From the NCBI RefSeq assembly GCF_002222595.2, contig NZ_CP022413.2, positions 693,501 to 757,500 of the forward strand: a DNA stretch of 64,000 nt. The letters run 5' to 3'. Both the position numbers and the translations under genes were made by a program. The notes beneath the pieces are model-generated. The model worked only from the letters and a program-made list of their open reading frames with translations. It searched no databases and was not told the DNA's origin. Below, piece after piece: positions 1 to 10,564 of the stretch. The stretch is from Blautia hansenii DSM 20583 (GTDB lineage Bacteria > Bacillota > Clostridia > Lachnospirales > Lachnospiraceae). Position 1 is the first letter of the stretch; every line of letters begins with the position of its first letter.

Positions 1-725
1 TCCAAATGGAATGGGTCAATCATGTTGACATCATTTAAGTCTGCGGTAGCTGCTTCATAAGCCAGATTTACCGGATGTTTCAGAGGAATATTCCAGATTG
101 GGAAAGTCTCGAATTTCGCATAACCTGCATGAATTCCACGTTTGTGTTCATGGTAAAGCTGTGAGAGACAGGTTGCCATTTTTCCGCTTCCAGGTCCTGG
201 TGCAGTGATGATAACCAGAGGACGAGAAGTTTCAATATACTCATTTTTTCCATAGCCTTCATCGCTGACAATGAGAGGAATATTACTTGGATAACCTTCA
301 ATTGGGTAATGGATATATACTTTAATCCCTAAATTCTCCAATTTTGATTTGAAGATATTTGCGCTGTTTTGCCCGGAATATTGGGTAATAACTACGCTGC
401 CTACGAAAAAGCCTCTTTCTTTAAAGGCGTCAATTAAACGAATTACGTCAAGGTCATAAGTGATTCCCAAATCCCCTCTTACTTTATTTTTTTCAATGTC
501 TCCGGCACTGATAACAATTACGATTTCGGCATGCTCAGAAAGTTGCATTAACATTTTAAGCTTGCTGTCTGGGGCAAATCCGGGTAAAACTCTGGAGGCG
601 TGATAGTCGTCAAAGAGTTTACCGCCAAACTCCAGATACAGCTTGTTATCAAACTTGCTGATACGTTCTTTAATGTGTTCTGATTGCATCGATAAATACT
701 TGTCATTATCAAATCCTATTTTCAT
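1..725 (-). CDS. DUF1846 family protein, 3' end cut by window edge
   Basis: The reverse strand is open from an ATG at 725 to the window edge, about 241 residues. The start reads [14 protein letters not shown] and continues with the LYLEFGGKL and [12 protein letters not shown] blocks that I recognise from the DUF1846 family, a conserved protein of about 500 residues common in Firmicutes, whose cellular role is not well settled. A glycine-rich GPGSGKM stretch resembling a P-loop lies around residue 195. There is another in-frame ATG at 731, but the AAAAGGGG ribosome site sits only a base or two before it and 7-8 bases before the ATG at 725, so I chose 725. It is transcribed divergently from ftsH. 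The C-terminal half lies outside the window. Confidence 0.85.
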   Translation of the reverse strand, partial: MKIGFDNDKYLSMQSEHIKERISKFDNKLYLEFGGKLFDDYHASRVLPGFAPDSKLKMLMQLSEHAEIVIVISAGDIEKNKVRGDLGITYDLDVIRLIDAFKERGFFVGSVVITQYSGQNSANIFKSKLENLGIKVYIHYPIEGYPSNIPLIVSDEGYGKNEYIETSRPLVIITAPGPGSGKMATCLSQLYHEHKRGIHAGYAKFETFPIWNIPLKHPVNLAYEAATADLNDVNMIDPFHL

Positions 726-888
726 ATTCATGCCCCTTTTCTATAAATTTTTTTAAACCACTGCGATAGTATACTACAAAAGCAAGGGGAAATTCCAGTG
801 GTAAAAAGAAAAATGTTTTATTTTGTGTATATTCAACATAAATTTACAAAAGTTTAATAAATGTGTCCTCTTTTTCACAATCTAAATG

Positions 889-917
889 TTGATTTATAGC
901 ACAGTAATCCTTATAAT
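889..917 (+). promoter_or_regulatory. Sigma-A-type promoter of ftsH
   Basis: TTGATT at 889-894 and a perfect TATAAT at 912-917 are separated by 17 bp, placing the transcript start about 20 bp ahead of the ftsH ribosome site. The surrounding DNA (726-944) is AT-rich intergenic sequence with no other gene. The promoter of the divergent DUF1846 gene must lie in the same gap, but I see only a TATACT-like -10 without a good -35. Confidence 0.75.
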
Positions 918-944
918 AAAAGAGATAGTATGAGGAGGATGAAA

Positions 945-2855
945 ATGGATCAAAATCAAAACCCAAGTCCACAAAATAATAATGAAAATGGACCTAAGAA
1001 TAAACAACCCATACTGATGCTTTTAATTTGCATTATGGTGGTTATGTTTTTAGTAAATCTCCTGACAATGACAATGCAGGGAGGTTCCGGTGAAATTAAA
1101 TACAGTGAGTTTGTAGATTTGCTGGAGCAGGGCAAGGTTCAGGAGGTACAGATTAAAGGGGAAACTTTAAGAGTTACCTTAAAAGAGCAGCAGCGCATGG
1201 GCGTAAAAAAAGAAGTTTATACGGTTCTTTCCGAAGATAAGACCGATTTGGTAAAAAGACTGGAAAGAGCAGGAGTCAATGACTATTATACTGAAAAGCC
1301 CAATGTAGTTATGGAAATTCTGTTCAGTCTGATTAGTCTGATTGTACCGATTGTTTTAATGTTCTTCCTGCTGAATATGCTGTTTCGCCGTATGAATAAA
1401 AACGGCGGCATGATGGGCGGCGTAGGAAAGAGCAAAGCAAAAGCTTACGTACAGAAGGAAACAGGAATTACTTTTAAGGATGTGGCAGGACAGGATGAAG
1501 CAAAAGAGTCCTTACAGGAGGTTGTTGATTTTCTGCATAATCCGGGAAAATACACTGCTATCGGTGCAAAGCTTCCAAAAGGTGCATTGCTTGTAGGACC
1601 TCCGGGTACAGGTAAAACACTTCTGGCAAAAGCAGTTGCCGGAGAAGCGCACGTTCCGTTCTTTTCCTTGTCCGGTTCTGACTTCGTGGAAATGTTTGTC
1701 GGCGTAGGTGCATCACGAGTACGTGATTTGTTTGAAGAAGCAAAGAAAAATGCCCCATGTATCATCTTTATTGATGAAGTGGATGCCATCGGAAAGAGCA
1801 GAGACTCCAGATTTGGAGGAAACGATGAACGTGAGCAGACCTTAAACCAGCTTCTTGCAGAAATGGATGGATTTGATACTTCCAAGGGACTTTTAATTCT
1901 GGCTGCGACAAACAGACCGGAGGTGTTAGACCCTGCGCTTTTAAGACCGGGACGTTTTGACAGACGTGTAATTGTAGACCGTCCTGATTTAAAGGGAAGG
2001 ATTAGTATTCTGAAGGTACATGCAAAAAATGTTTCCTTAGATGAAACCGTAGATTTAGAGGGAATTGCCCTTGCTACTTCCGGAGCTGTGGGTTCAGATT
2101 TGGCAAATATGGTCAATGAAGCTGCTATTTTGGCAGTAAAGAACGGGAGACAGGCTGTATCACAGAAAGACTTATTAGAAGCCGTAGAGGTTGTTCTGGT
2201 AGGTAAGGAAAAGAAAGACAGAATTTTAAGCAAGGAAGAAAGAAAGATTGTTTCTTATCATGAAGTAGGACATGCACTGGTAAGCGCATTGCAGAAGGAC
2301 TCTGAACCGGTACAGAAAATTACCATTGTCCCCAGAACCATGGGTGCGCTGGGATATGTTATGCACGTTCCGGAGGAAGAAAAGTTCTTAAATACCAGAA
2401 AAGAATTAGAGGCAATGCTGGTGGGATATTTAGGTGGACGTGCAGCCGAGGAAATCGTGTTTGACACCGTTACTACCGGCGCAGCAAACGATATTGAGCA
2501 GGCTACAAAAATTGCCAGAGCTATGATTACCCAGTATGGTATGTCTGACCGTTTTGGATTAATGGGGCTTGCAGAGAGTCAGAACCAGTATCTTGACGGA
2601 AGAAGCATGTTAAACTGCGGCGACTCTACGGCTACGGAGATTGACCACGAGGTTATGAAGCTTCTGAAAAAATCATATGATGAAGCAAAGAGACTTTTAA
2701 GTGAAAATCGTGAAGCTCTTGATAAAATTGCAGAATTTCTTATTCAAAAAGAAACTATTACAGGTAAGGAATTTATGAAAATTTTCCATGAGATAAAAGG
2801 AATAAAGGAACCTACAGAAGAAGTAGCGGCTGTAGAAGCAGAAATAAAAGAATAA
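945..2855 (+). CDS. ftsH: ATP-dependent zinc metalloprotease FtsH
   Basis: Membrane-anchored AAA+ protease that extracts and degrades membrane and short-lived cytosolic proteins. Two hydrophobic segments near the N-terminus (about residues 20-43 and 125-148) flank the extracytoplasmic domain. The AAA module has Walker A GPPGTGKT, Walker B FIDEVD and the SRH with RPGRFDR. The protease domain has the zinc motif HEVGH. The length of 636 residues is normal. An upstream in-frame ATG at 930 overlaps the ribosome site: GAGGAGG at 932-938 is spaced properly only for the ATG at 945, so that start is chosen. A rho-independent terminator follows directly. Confidence 0.97.
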   Translation: MDQNQNPSPQNNNENGPKNKQPILMLLICIMVVMFLVNLLTMTMQGGSGEIKYSEFVDLLEQGKVQEVQIKGETLRVTLKEQQRMGVKKEVYTVLSEDKTDLVKRLERAGVNDYYTEKPNVVMEILFSLISLIVPIVLMFFLLNMLFRRMNKNGGMMGGVGKSKAKAYVQKETGITFKDVAGQDEAKESLQEVVDFLHNPGKYTAIGAKLPKGALLVGPPGTGKTLLAKAVAGEAHVPFFSLSGSDFVEMFVGVGASRVRDLFEEAKKNAPCIIFIDEVDAIGKSRDSRFGGNDEREQTLNQLLAEMDGFDTSKGLLILAATNRPEVLDPALLRPGRFDRRVIVDRPDLKGRISILKVHAKNVSLDETVDLEGIALATSGAVGSDLANMVNEAAILAVKNGRQAVSQKDLLEAVEVVLVGKEKKDRILSKEERKIVSYHEVGHALVSALQKDSEPVQKITIVPRTMGALGYVMHVPEEEKFLNTRKELEAMLVGYLGGRAAEEIVFDTVTTGAANDIEQATKIARAMITQYGMSDRFGLMGLAESQNQYLDGRSMLNCGDSTATEIDHEVMKLLKKSYDEAKRLLSENREALDKIAEFLIQKETITGKEFMKIFHEIKGIKEPTEEVAAVEAEIKE

Positions 2856-2871
2856 ATAAAAGAATAAATAG

Positions 2872-2922
2872 AAATCCTCCTTCTTTTTCAATACAAAAGA
2901 ATAAAAAGAAGGAGGATTTTTT
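2872..2922 (+). terminator. Rho-independent terminator after ftsH
   Basis: A 17-bp perfect inverted repeat (2872-2888 pairing with 2903-2919) with a 14-base loop, followed by a run of T residues. It lies between the ftsH stop and the uvrC ribosome site. Confidence 0.85.
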
Positions 2923-2938
2923 GCGAAAGGAGAGCAGA

Positions 2939-4801
2939 ATGTTTCACATAGAAGAAGAGTTGAAAAAACTGCCTTCTCTTCCAGGTGTCTATATTATGCA
3001 CGATGAGCAGGATGCCATTATTTATGTTGGGAAGGCAATCAGTCTGAAAAACAGGGTCAGACAATATTTTCAGAAAAGCAGAAATCTGGGAATTAAAAAG
3101 GAGCAGATGGTAGAACAAATCGCCCGTTTTGAGTATATTGTGACAGACTCAGAACTAGAGGCGCTGGTGTTAGAGTCTAATTTGATTAAAGAGCATTGCC
3201 CAAAATACAACACCATGTTAAAGGACGACAAAAATTATCCTTTTATCAAAGTAACGGCAGGGGAAGCATTTCCACGAATTATGACAGCCAGAAGTATGAA
3301 GAAGGATAAATCCAAATATTTCGGACCATACACCAGCGCAGGAGCTGTTAAAGATGTGATTGAGCTTACACGTAAGCTTTATCATTTAAGAACCTGTAAT
3401 CGAAATCTGCCAAGAGATATCGGAAAAGAGAGACCTTGTCTTTATTATCATATTAAGCAGTGTGATGCGCCTTGTCAGGGTTACATTACAGAAGCGGCTT
3501 ATCAAAAACAGGTGGAGGAGCTCCTTGATTTTTTAAACGGAAATCACAAGAAAATTCTTACGCAGCTGGAGGGGAAAATGTATGAAGCGTCTGAAAAAAT
3601 GGAGTTTGAGGATGCTGCCCAGTACAGAGATTTGATACAAAGTGTGAAAAAAATAGGAGAAAGGCAGAAGATTACCGACCATCCGGGAGAAGATAAGGAT
3701 ATTATTGCAGCGGCAATGGAAGATGCAGATGCAGTGGTGCAGGTATTTTTTGTAAGGGACGGAAAGCTGATTGGCAGAGACCATTTTTATATGAAGTCAG
3801 CGCCGGGAGAAAACAGAAAAGGGATTTTATCCAGCTTTTTAAAACAGTTTTATGCGGGAACTCCTTTTATACCAAAAGAAATTATGCTTCAGGAAGAAGT
3901 GGAAGACATGGAGCTGATAGCCAAGTGGCTGGAGTCCAGAAAAGGGAAAAAAGTGCGTATTTCTGTACCCAAGAAGGGTACAAAGGAAAAGCTGGTAGAA
4001 ATGGCATACCACAATGCAAAATTGGTTTTAAGGCAGGATAAGGAGCGGATAAAAAGAGAAGAGGGGAGGACCATAGGCGCTGTGAAAGAAATCGAGGCGC
4101 TTTTGGGATTGTCCGGTATTCAGAGAATGGAGGCCTACGATATTTCAAATATCAGCGGTTTTCAGTCCGTAGGTTCTATGGTGGTGTACGAAAAAGGAAA
4201 GCCAAAGCGCAGCGATTATAGAAAGTTTAAAATCAAAAGTGTGCAGGGACCAAACGATTATGCCAGTATGGAAGAAGTACTTACACGCCGTTTTGTACAT
4301 GGGATGGACGAGCGGGAAGAACGGAAGCAGCAGCTGGAAGATGAATTTGGAAGCTTTACCCGTTTTCCTGATTTAATTCTCATGGACGGAGGCAAGGGAC
4401 AGGTAAATATTGCTTTGGAGGTTTTGGAAAAGCTGCAGCTTACCATTCCTGTATGCGGTATGGTAAAGGATGATAAGCATCGTACAAGAGGCTTGTATTA
4501 TAACAATCAGGAAATTCCTATCAGCAGAGACAGCGAAGGCTTCAAGCTGATTACCAGAGTACAGGATGAGGCTCACAGATTTGCTATTGAATATCATCGT
4601 TCTCTGCGAAGCAAGGGCCAGGTACATTCTGTTTTAGATGATATTCCGGGGATTGGAGAGACAAGAAGAAAGGCGCTTATGCGGCATTTTAAAGGACTGG
4701 ACGGTATTCGTGAGGCATCTGTGGAAACCCTTTCCAATATTGAGTCTATGAATGAGAAGGCAGCCAGACAGGTCTATGACTTTTTTCATAAAAAGGAGTG
4801 A
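2939..4801 (+). CDS. uvrC: Excinuclease ABC subunit C (UvrC)
   Basis: Nuclease that makes the dual incision in nucleotide excision repair after UvrA/UvrB damage recognition. Domain order is complete: GIY-YIG nuclease at the N-terminus (GVYIM and IYVGKA), cysteine-rich patch ([13 protein letters not shown]), UVR motif ([10 protein letters not shown]), the RNase H-like C-terminal nuclease ([10 protein letters not shown]) and a terminal helix-hairpin-helix ([12 protein letters not shown]). 620 residues, a normal length. The reading frame could begin at a TTG at 2921, but AAAGGAG at 2926-2932 is correctly spaced for the ATG at 2939. Confidence 0.96.
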   Translation: MFHIEEELKKLPSLPGVYIMHDEQDAIIYVGKAISLKNRVRQYFQKSRNLGIKKEQMVEQIARFEYIVTDSELEALVLESNLIKEHCPKYNTMLKDDKNYPFIKVTAGEAFPRIMTARSMKKDKSKYFGPYTSAGAVKDVIELTRKLYHLRTCNRNLPRDIGKERPCLYYHIKQCDAPCQGYITEAAYQKQVEELLDFLNGNHKKILTQLEGKMYEASEKMEFEDAAQYRDLIQSVKKIGERQKITDHPGEDKDIIAAAMEDADAVVQVFFVRDGKLIGRDHFYMKSAPGENRKGILSSFLKQFYAGTPFIPKEIMLQEEVEDMELIAKWLESRKGKKVRISVPKKGTKEKLVEMAYHNAKLVLRQDKERIKREEGRTIGAVKEIEALLGLSGIQRMEAYDISNISGFQSVGSMVVYEKGKPKRSDYRKFKIKSVQGPNDYASMEEVLTRRFVHGMDEREERKQQLEDEFGSFTRFPDLILMDGGKGQVNIALEVLEKLQLTIPVCGMVKDDKHRTRGLYYNNQEIPISRDSEGFKLITRVQDEAHRFAIEYHRSLRSKGQVHSVLDDIPGIGETRRKALMRHFKGLDGIREASVETLSNIESMNEKAARQVYDFFHKKE

Positions 4802-4820
4802 CAAAGGTCGGGCAGTTTGC

Positions 4821-4849
4821 TTGTCATGTAAAAATAGATATGATAAAAT
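4821..4849 (+). promoter_or_regulatory. Sigma-A-type promoter of the hprK operon
   Basis: TTGTCA at 4821-4826, a 17-bp spacer and TAAAAT at 4844-4849, 40 bp ahead of the hprK start. Good match to the housekeeping consensus. Confidence 0.75.
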
Positions 4850-4889
4850 AAAACAAGAAGTTTAAGACTGAATAGAAGGAGAATGGAAC

Positions 4890-5837
4890 ATGAATGGTGT
4901 AGAATTAAAGAAAATGGTACAGGAATTAAATCTGTATAATAAAACACCGGAAGTTGACATTTCAAAGAAAATGATTAATACGCCGGAAATTAACCGTCCT
5001 GCTTTGCAGCTGACAGGATATTTAGAGCATTTTGAAAATGAGAGAGTACAGATTATCGGATATGTAGAATATACTTATCTTCTTCACCTCAGTAGAGAAG
5101 AAAAAATCGTGGCTTTCGAGAGATTTGTCTCCAGCAAAATTCCATGTGTGGTATTCACTACGATGACAGAGCCGGATGAGGATATGCTGAGTCTGGCAAT
5201 GAAATATGATGTTCCTGTGCTGGTGACACATAATACAACTTCTGTATTTATGGCAGAGATTATCCGATGGCTGAATGTGCAGCTTGCACCATGTATCTCT
5301 ATTCACGGGGTTTTGGTAGATGTTTATGGTGAGGGCGTTTTAATTACCGGTGAAAGCGGTATCGGAAAGAGCGAGGCTGCTCTGGAGCTGATTAAGAGAG
5401 GTCATCGTCTGGTAAGCGATGATGTTGTGGAGCTGCGCCGTGTCAGTGACGTTACCTTGGTAGGCTCTGCGCCGGACATTACCCGTCATTTTATTGAGCT
5501 TCGAGGCATTGGTATTATTGATGTGAAAACACTGTTTGGTGTTGAAAGTGTAAAGGATACCCAGTCTATTGATTTGGTTATTAAATTAGAAGAGTGGAAT
5601 AAAGACAAGGAATATGACCGTCTGGGAATGGAAGAGGAATATACGGAATTTTTAGGTAATAAAATTGTATGCCATTCTCTGCCAATTCGTCCGGGACGTA
5701 ATCTGGCAGTTATCGTAGAGTCAGCGGCAGTTAATCACAGACAGAAGAAAATGGGTTATAATGCAGCTCAGGAATTATACCGGAGAGTGCAGGAAAATAT
5801 GACAAAAAAAAGAGGAATGGAGAATGAGGATGAGTAA
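4890..5837 (+). CDS. hprK: HPr kinase/phosphorylase
   Basis: Bifunctional enzyme that phosphorylates and dephosphorylates Ser46 of HPr, the central sensor of carbon catabolite repression in Firmicutes. The ATP-binding P-loop GESGIGKS lies near residue 155, and the family signature ELRGIGIIDV follows about 60 residues later. 315 residues is the usual length. The end overlaps the start of the next gene, a sugar kinase, by 8 bp, so the two are probably translated together and form a sugar-control operon. Confidence 0.96.
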   Translation: MNGVELKKMVQELNLYNKTPEVDISKKMINTPEINRPALQLTGYLEHFENERVQIIGYVEYTYLLHLSREEKIVAFERFVSSKIPCVVFTTMTEPDEDMLSLAMKYDVPVLVTHNTTSVFMAEIIRWLNVQLAPCISIHGVLVDVYGEGVLITGESGIGKSEAALELIKRGHRLVSDDVVELRRVSDVTLVGSAPDITRHFIELRGIGIIDVKTLFGVESVKDTQSIDLVIKLEEWNKDKEYDRLGMEEEYTEFLGNKIVCHSLPIRPGRNLAVIVESAAVNHRQKKMGYNAAQELYRRVQENMTKKRGMENEDE

Positions 5838-6771
5838 GTATTGTTTTGGAATTGATGTAGGGGGAACAACGATTAAATGTGCGCTGTTTTTAAATGATGG
5901 AACTATTTTGGATAAATGGGAAATCAAAACAAATACAGACAATGGCGGCGAGAGAATTCTTCCAGATATTGCAGATGGAATTGAAGCAAAGCTGAAAGAA
6001 AAGAAAATAGACAAGGCAGAGGTAGAAGGAATTGGTATTGGATTGCCGGGACCGATTGAAGAAAATGGTGAGATTGCATGTGCGGTCAACCTTCACTGGG
6101 GCAGAAAGAACATTGAAAAAGAATTAAACGAGCTGACAGGAATGGCTGTAAAAGCAGGAAATGACGCAAATGTAGCTGCTCTTGGAGAAATGTGGAGGGG
6201 TGGCGGAAAAGGCGCTAAAAACCTGATTATGGCAACTCTCGGAACTGGCGTAGGCGGCGGAATTATTGTCAACGAGAGGATTGTAACAGGGGCTCACGGT
6301 GCAGGCGGAGAAATCGGACATGCTCTGGTAAATCCTCATGAAACCATTCCTTGTAACTGTGGAAACAAAGGCTGTCTGGAGCAGTATGCGTCTGCAACAG
6401 GAATTGCAAGACTGGCAAGAGAAGCTCTGGAAGCTTCCCAGAAAGCTTCTGTTTTAAGAGAAAAAGAAAGAGTAACTGCAAAGGATGTTTTTGACGCATA
6501 TAAAGAGCAGGATGAATTAGCAGGAGAAATTGTTGAAAAATTCGCAAGATATCTGGGACATGCTCTGGCAATTTTTGCCAGTGTATCAGATCCGGATGTG
6601 ATTGTTATTGGCGGCGGTGTTTCAAAGGCAGGAGAAGTTTTAGTAGACTGTGTACAGAAGCAGTACGAGAAATTTGCATTTTCCGCATGTAAGAAAACAC
6701 CGATTAAGCTGGCTATACTGGGAAATGATGCCGGTATTTGCGGCGCTGCGAAATTGATTTTAAGCAGATAA
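5830..6771 (+). CDS. ROK family glucokinase-like protein
   Basis: Sugar kinase of the ROK family, most likely glucose to glucose-6-phosphate. The phosphate motif DVGGTTIK is at the N-terminus, the substrate motif GEIGH is in the middle, and the zinc site CNCGNKGCLEQY follows it. 313 residues fits glucokinases of Firmicutes. ATGs occur at 5824 and 5830; the GGAG at 5819-5822 is too close to the first, so 5830 is preferred. The coupling to hprK fits a role in glycolytic entry. Family membership is secure; the exact substrate is inferred. Confidence 0.9.
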   Translation: MSKYCFGIDVGGTTIKCALFLNDGTILDKWEIKTNTDNGGERILPDIADGIEAKLKEKKIDKAEVEGIGIGLPGPIEENGEIACAVNLHWGRKNIEKELNELTGMAVKAGNDANVAALGEMWRGGGKGAKNLIMATLGTGVGGGIIVNERIVTGAHGAGGEIGHALVNPHETIPCNCGNKGCLEQYASATGIARLAREALEASQKASVLREKERVTAKDVFDAYKEQDELAGEIVEKFARYLGHALAIFASVSDPDVIVIGGGVSKAGEVLVDCVQKQYEKFAFSACKKTPIKLAILGNDAGICGAAKLILSR

Positions 6772-6794
6772 AAATCGGAAATAATATGATATAG

Positions 6795-6830
6795 AAAAAG
6801 CAGGTTTTCACTATGGAAAACCTGCTTTTT
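6795..6830. terminator. Bidirectional terminator between the kinase and PBP genes
   Basis: A 15-bp perfect inverted repeat (6795-6809 with 6816-6830), with A residues on one side and T residues on the other, so it can end transcripts from both converging genes. Confidence 0.85.
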
Positions 6831-6844
6831 ATTGCTTTAAAATT

Positions 6845-9379
6845 TTATTGATTTGCCGGAGGAGCTGGCGGTGTTTCCGGTTGCTCCTGAGGTGTTTCCG
6901 GAGTTGGTGGAGTCGGTGTTTCCGGCTCTTGTGGGGTTTGAGGTGTTTCCGGTGTGGTTTCCTCCGGAGCATCTACGGAGTCCTCAGGTTTGGGTTTTTC
7001 GTTCTCCTCAGGTTTTGCTTTTTTATGACCGGAACAATATTTCTTTGGAAGAGTTTCCGTATCATAATATTCTGTTACGGCATCACAGGATGAGCTTGCC
7101 AACAGACCGCTGCTCTTACAAATGGATTTTTTCTCCACTGTGGAAGGAACTTTAAATTCTGTTTCCGGCAAATCATTGTGAATACGCTGCATGATTTTCT
7201 GCCATAGAGTTTGCTGATAGGTTCTTGCCTGTCCTTTTGGAAGGACAATATTATTATCATATCCTGCCCATACAGAGCAAGTATAATACGGAGTAAATCC
7301 GGAGAACCATAAATCCTTGTAGTTATCGGTTGTACCGGTTTTTCCTGCTACCGGCATATTGCTTAACTGTAAGCGAGTACCTGTTCCTTTTTTTACAACG
7401 TCTTCCATTACGGAAGTCAGCAGATAAGCAGTGCTTGGCTTCAGAACCGTTGTTTTTTCAGGGGTGTTGTCAATGACAACATTTCCGTCAGAGTCTAAAA
7501 TCTTTGTATAGAATACAGGTTTAATATAAGTTCCGTTATTTGCAATAGTAGCATAAGCGGCTGTCAATTCCAGATTACTTACACCCTTTGTAATACCACC
7601 GATTGCTGTTGCAGAATTCACGTCTGTGTAGAAATTGCCGCTTCCCTGAGGCAGCTCAGTTAAGGTATCTAAGATAGAAGTAAATCCAAATTTCTTTAAG
7701 TATTCTACGCCGACCTCCGGTGTGATTTCCACCATAGCTTTTACGGCAGGAATATTGTAGGATTTTGTAATTGCAGTACGCATGGTTACAGTTCCGTGAT
7801 ATTGGCGGTCATAGTTGTATAACGGCTGTCCGCTGTCGTATTTAAATGGCTCATCCTTAAAGGTTGTGGATAATGTCATTCCGCCTTCATTTAAGGCAGC
7901 AGCATAAGCGGCTAATGGCTTAAACGTAGAACCCGGCTGACGCAAGGTGTTTGTTGCACGGTTTAAGGAAAGACTGGAGGATTTTTCTCCACGTCCGCCC
8001 ACAATAGCTTTTACATAACCTGTGTGCTGGTCAATGATACAAATAGAAGATTGCGGCTGAGGAGTTAAGTAAATGTTTTCGCTGATTACCTCGCTTCCGT
8101 CTGCCAGAATAGCTGCCTTGTAAGTATCTACATGAGACTGAGCGCTTTCAGGACTGTCAAATAATAAAGTGAAATTTTTATCTTCATTCTGAATGAAATA
8201 TTCCTGAAGCATTTCCTTGCTGTAATTTTCCTGTTCGCCGTTTGGATGCTTTACAGTCAGGCGATAATCCAAGGTTACCTGTGTACCGGAAGGGAAATTA
8301 TCAGGATTTCCATATTCTTCATCGCAAATAAGCTGAATTGCAGGGTCTTGTGTTGTATAAATACGAAGACCGCCGCTGTAAAGTGCGTTGTAAGCCTGAG
8401 CTTCCGTAAATCCACGCTGTTCCTGCAAATCTTTTACAACCTGTTCGGTTAATTCATCAATAAAGTAACTGTAAGTCTGGGTTTCCTCACCCTGTTCTTC
8501 GTCAACGGTTTTAATCCTGTCATATACATTGTCAGCCAGACATTCGTCATACTGTTCTTTGGTAATATATTCCTGTTCCAGCATGTGGTCTAAAACGTCT
8601 TTACGGCGCATAGCATTTTTATCAGGGTTAATAACAGGGTTAAACTTTGTAGGGTTCTGACTGATACCGGCAATTACGGTACACTCAGAAAGTGTTAATT
8701 CACTTACATTTTTACCGAAATAATCCTGAGCAGCAGCCTGTACACCAAAGTTACCGTTTCCCAGGTTAATGGTGTTTAAATAATTTTCGAGGATAATGTT
8801 TTTATCCTTTACCTGTTTTTCTAATTCAATGGCGAGGTACTGCTCCTGAAACTTACGTTTAAAACGCTGTATAACAGACTCATTTGTCCAGCCGGTAAAA
8901 ACGTTATTTTTTAATAACTGCTGTGTAATGGTACTTGCACCTTCGGTAAAGTTTCCTCCGTTTAGGATACCTTTTACACCTGCACGCAGGATACCTTTTA
9001 TGTCAATACCATTATGTTCATAGAAACGTTCATCTTCAATAGCTACCACGGCATGCTGTAAGTCCAGAGGAATTTGCTCAATGCTTACGGGCATACGGTT
9101 GGAATTTGGAGCAGTCAGCTTTTGGAGCTGGTTGCCGTTCGCATCATAAACAAAGGTAGCTTCGCCAACGGGGACGATATTTACTTCTGAAATATCAGGT
9201 GCATTGTCAATCAGACCTTTAAAAGCACCTATACCCATGCAGCCTCCGATAATCAAAATTGCCATCAGAGAGATGAAAATAATACGTAGAAAAGAAACAT
9301 GTGCTTTTTTTCCCAGCATAGAAGAACGGGAAGTAAGAGCGTTGCGTTTCTTGTTCGTGGCACGTTTTCCAAAATTCAT
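6845..9379 (-). CDS. Class A penicillin-binding protein (transglycosylase/transpeptidase)
   Basis: Bifunctional cell-wall polymerase. One N-terminal membrane segment (about residues 30-52) is followed by the GT51 glycosyltransferase domain (EDERFYEHNGID, GASTITQQLLKN) and the penicillin-binding transpeptidase with SxxK in GSTFKPLA, an SYN motif and KTGTT. The last 60 or so residues are a low-complexity Pro/Glu/Thr tail with repeated TPETP units, typical of wall-exposed ends. AAGGAGG precedes the ATG at 9379. The prophage is inserted just upstream of the promoter of this gene and does not interrupt it. Confidence 0.95.
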   Translation of the reverse strand: MNFGKRATNKKRNALTSRSSMLGKKAHVSFLRIIFISLMAILIIGGCMGIGAFKGLIDNAPDISEVNIVPVGEATFVYDANGNQLQKLTAPNSNRMPVSIEQIPLDLQHAVVAIEDERFYEHNGIDIKGILRAGVKGILNGGNFTEGASTITQQLLKNNVFTGWTNESVIQRFKRKFQEQYLAIELEKQVKDKNIILENYLNTINLGNGNFGVQAAAQDYFGKNVSELTLSECTVIAGISQNPTKFNPVINPDKNAMRRKDVLDHMLEQEYITKEQYDECLADNVYDRIKTVDEEQGEETQTYSYFIDELTEQVVKDLQEQRGFTEAQAYNALYSGGLRIYTTQDPAIQLICDEEYGNPDNFPSGTQVTLDYRLTVKHPNGEQENYSKEMLQEYFIQNEDKNFTLLFDSPESAQSHVDTYKAAILADGSEVISENIYLTPQPQSSICIIDQHTGYVKAIVGGRGEKSSSLSLNRATNTLRQPGSTFKPLAAYAAALNEGGMTLSTTFKDEPFKYDSGQPLYNYDRQYHGTVTMRTAITKSYNIPAVKAMVEITPEVGVEYLKKFGFTSILDTLTELPQGSGNFYTDVNSATAIGGITKGVSNLELTAAYATIANNGTYIKPVFYTKILDSDGNVVIDNTPEKTTVLKPSTAYLLTSVMEDVVKKGTGTRLQLSNMPVAGKTGTTDNYKDLWFSGFTPYYTCSVWAGYDNNIVLPKGQARTYQQTLWQKIMQRIHNDLPETEFKVPSTVEKKSICKSSGLLASSSCDAVTEYYDTETLPKKYCSGHKKAKPEENEKPKPEDSVDAPEETTPETPQTPQEPETPTPPTPETPQEQPETPPAPPANQ

Positions 9380-9403
9380 GTAGTTTGCCTCCTTTTCCCG
9401 TAC

Positions 9404-9432
9404 ATTATATCAAATGACAGAACCTAATTCAA
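9404..9432 (-). promoter_or_regulatory. Promoter of the penicillin-binding protein gene
   Basis: Reading leftward, TTGAAT (9432-9427), a 17-bp spacer and a perfect TATAAT (9409-9404). The prophage-flanking direct repeat begins only 11 bp upstream of the -35 box, so insertion left this promoter whole. Confidence 0.8.
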
Positions 9433-9442
9433 GAAACTTTGA

Positions 9443-9458
9443 GCCGGCGGGTAAGATT
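9443..9458 (+). repeat. Left 16-bp direct repeat flanking the prophage
   Basis: GCCGGCGGGTAAGATT occurs here and again at 57606-57621, in direct orientation, immediately outside the two terminal inverted repeats. It is most simply the duplicated target sequence or att core. IS30 elements usually duplicate only 2-3 bp, so a 16-bp copy is unusual. Confidence 0.85.
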
Positions 9459-9459
9459 G

Positions 9460-9484
9460 GGAAAAGTCAAGAGTAAATGCGAAA
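9460..9484 (+). repeat. Left terminal inverted repeat (TIR-L)
   Basis: Begins GGAAAAG and ends TAAATGCGAAA; 21 of 25 positions match the reverse complement of 57581-57605. One extra G (9459) separates it from the 16-bp direct repeat. On the reverse strand it contains TCTTGACTTT (9472-9463), a -35 box pointing out of the element. Confidence 0.85.
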
Positions 9485-9502
9485 AAAATTAAATAAATTT
9501 TA

Positions 9503-10546
9503 TTAGGCCCCCAAAAGGGCGTCCATTTGCTCTTGAAATACTGCACTGGCTGGCAAAAATCCGAGGATCTTCCGTGGGTAGTTGTTCAGCCAGTTTGTTA
9601 TTGTCTGGATCACTTCGGCGCCGATCTCGTCGAAGTTCGTCCCCTTTGGCAGCCAGCGGCGGATCATCTTGTTGAGGTTCTCGTTGCTTCCGCGCTCGTA
9701 TGAGCTGTACGGGTGGCAGTAGTAGCACTTCGTCCGGGATCCCTCCGCCAGTATGCTACGTTCTATGCCGGGGCAGTCCGCAAACTCGCTGCCGTTGTCT
9801 ACGGTGATCGTTTGGAACACGTGAGGGAAAAGCTCACCCCATTCTTTTTCCAGATCGTCGAGGGCCTGCACCACGCTGGCCGCGCTTTTGTCCGGGAGTT
9901 TGGCCGTGATCTCATTCCGGGTGAGTCTCTCGGTCAGGACGAGGATCGCAGCCTTTCCCGGTCTGGCACTCACTACGGTGTCCATTTCCCAGTGCCCGAA
10001 GGTGGAGCGCTCGCCGATTATATCCGGGCGCTTTTCTATGCTTTCGCCCTTCGGTGCGCGTTTCTGAGCCTGTACCTTGTGGTAGCTGCGCTTCTTGTCT
10101 CCCTTAACCGGGAGGTCTTTGTTTGTGAGTCTGAGGAAGATCCCCTTCTCGATATAACTGTAAATGGTGTTTTTGCTCTTGATCTCCGTGTTGAACTGGA
10201 GCCCTTGTGCCTTGATTTCTCCCAGCACGGCCTCCGGGCTGTACTTTTCGTCTGCGATCTTGGTTTCTATATATTCAGCGAGGCGGTGATCGTTTCCGAT
10301 TTTCAGGTCGGCGCCTTTGGCTGCAAGGTTGGCCCGGTATTTCATTTCGCTGAGGTCTGAACTGTATCGGGTTTCCTCTGTCCAATCACTATTCCGGTGC
10401 GTGTACTGTCCGCGCTGCAGCTCGCGGTATATTGTGCTAATATGCACGCCGACAACTTCCGCGATCTCTTTCGGAGTCTTGCCGTCATTGTTCAGGGTTT
10501 CGATCCGGATCCTGTCGGATTTGCTCAGGTGTTTGAATCTTCTCAT
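9503..10546 (-). CDS. IS30-family DDE transposase, probable phage integrase
   Basis: 347 residues with the IS30 plan. The N-terminal helix-turn-helix runs over about residues 3-45 (KEIAEVVGVHISTIYRELQ). The catalytic core has the three acidic residues in WEMDTV, TVDNGSEF and RGSNENLNK, followed by the family's PKGTNF motif. The reading frame opens at 10621, but TTGGAGGTAAACCC precedes an ATG at 10546, which starts the conserved domain. It ends 19 bp inside the left inverted repeat and has no second inverted repeat of its own close upstream, so it is not a stand-alone insertion sequence. A terminator lies just ahead of it, which should hold its expression low in the prophage. It probably catalyses joining and cleavage of the phage ends (inference). 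Confidence 0.9.
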   Translation of the reverse strand: MRRFKHLSKSDRIRIETLNNDGKTPKEIAEVVGVHISTIYRELQRGQYTHRNSDWTEETRYSSDLSEMKYRANLAAKGADLKIGNDHRLAEYIETKIADEKYSPEAVLGEIKAQGLQFNTEIKSKNTIYSYIEKGIFLRLTNKDLPVKGDKKRSYHKVQAQKRAPKGESIEKRPDIIGERSTFGHWEMDTVVSARPGKAAILVLTERLTRNEITAKLPDKSAASVVQALDDLEKEWGELFPHVFQTITVDNGSEFADCPGIERSILAEGSRTKCYYCHPYSSYERGSNENLNKMIRRWLPKGTNFDEIGAEVIQTITNWLNNYPRKILGFLPASAVFQEQMDALLGA

Positions 10547-10564
10547 GGGTTTACCTCCAATATA

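Noticed and set aside
1445..2233. Long reverse-strand open frame (262 codons) inside ftsH
   Set aside because: It is antisense to the conserved AAA domain, has no ribosome site and gives low-complexity Ser/Thr/Pro sequence; a by-product of ftsH codon use.
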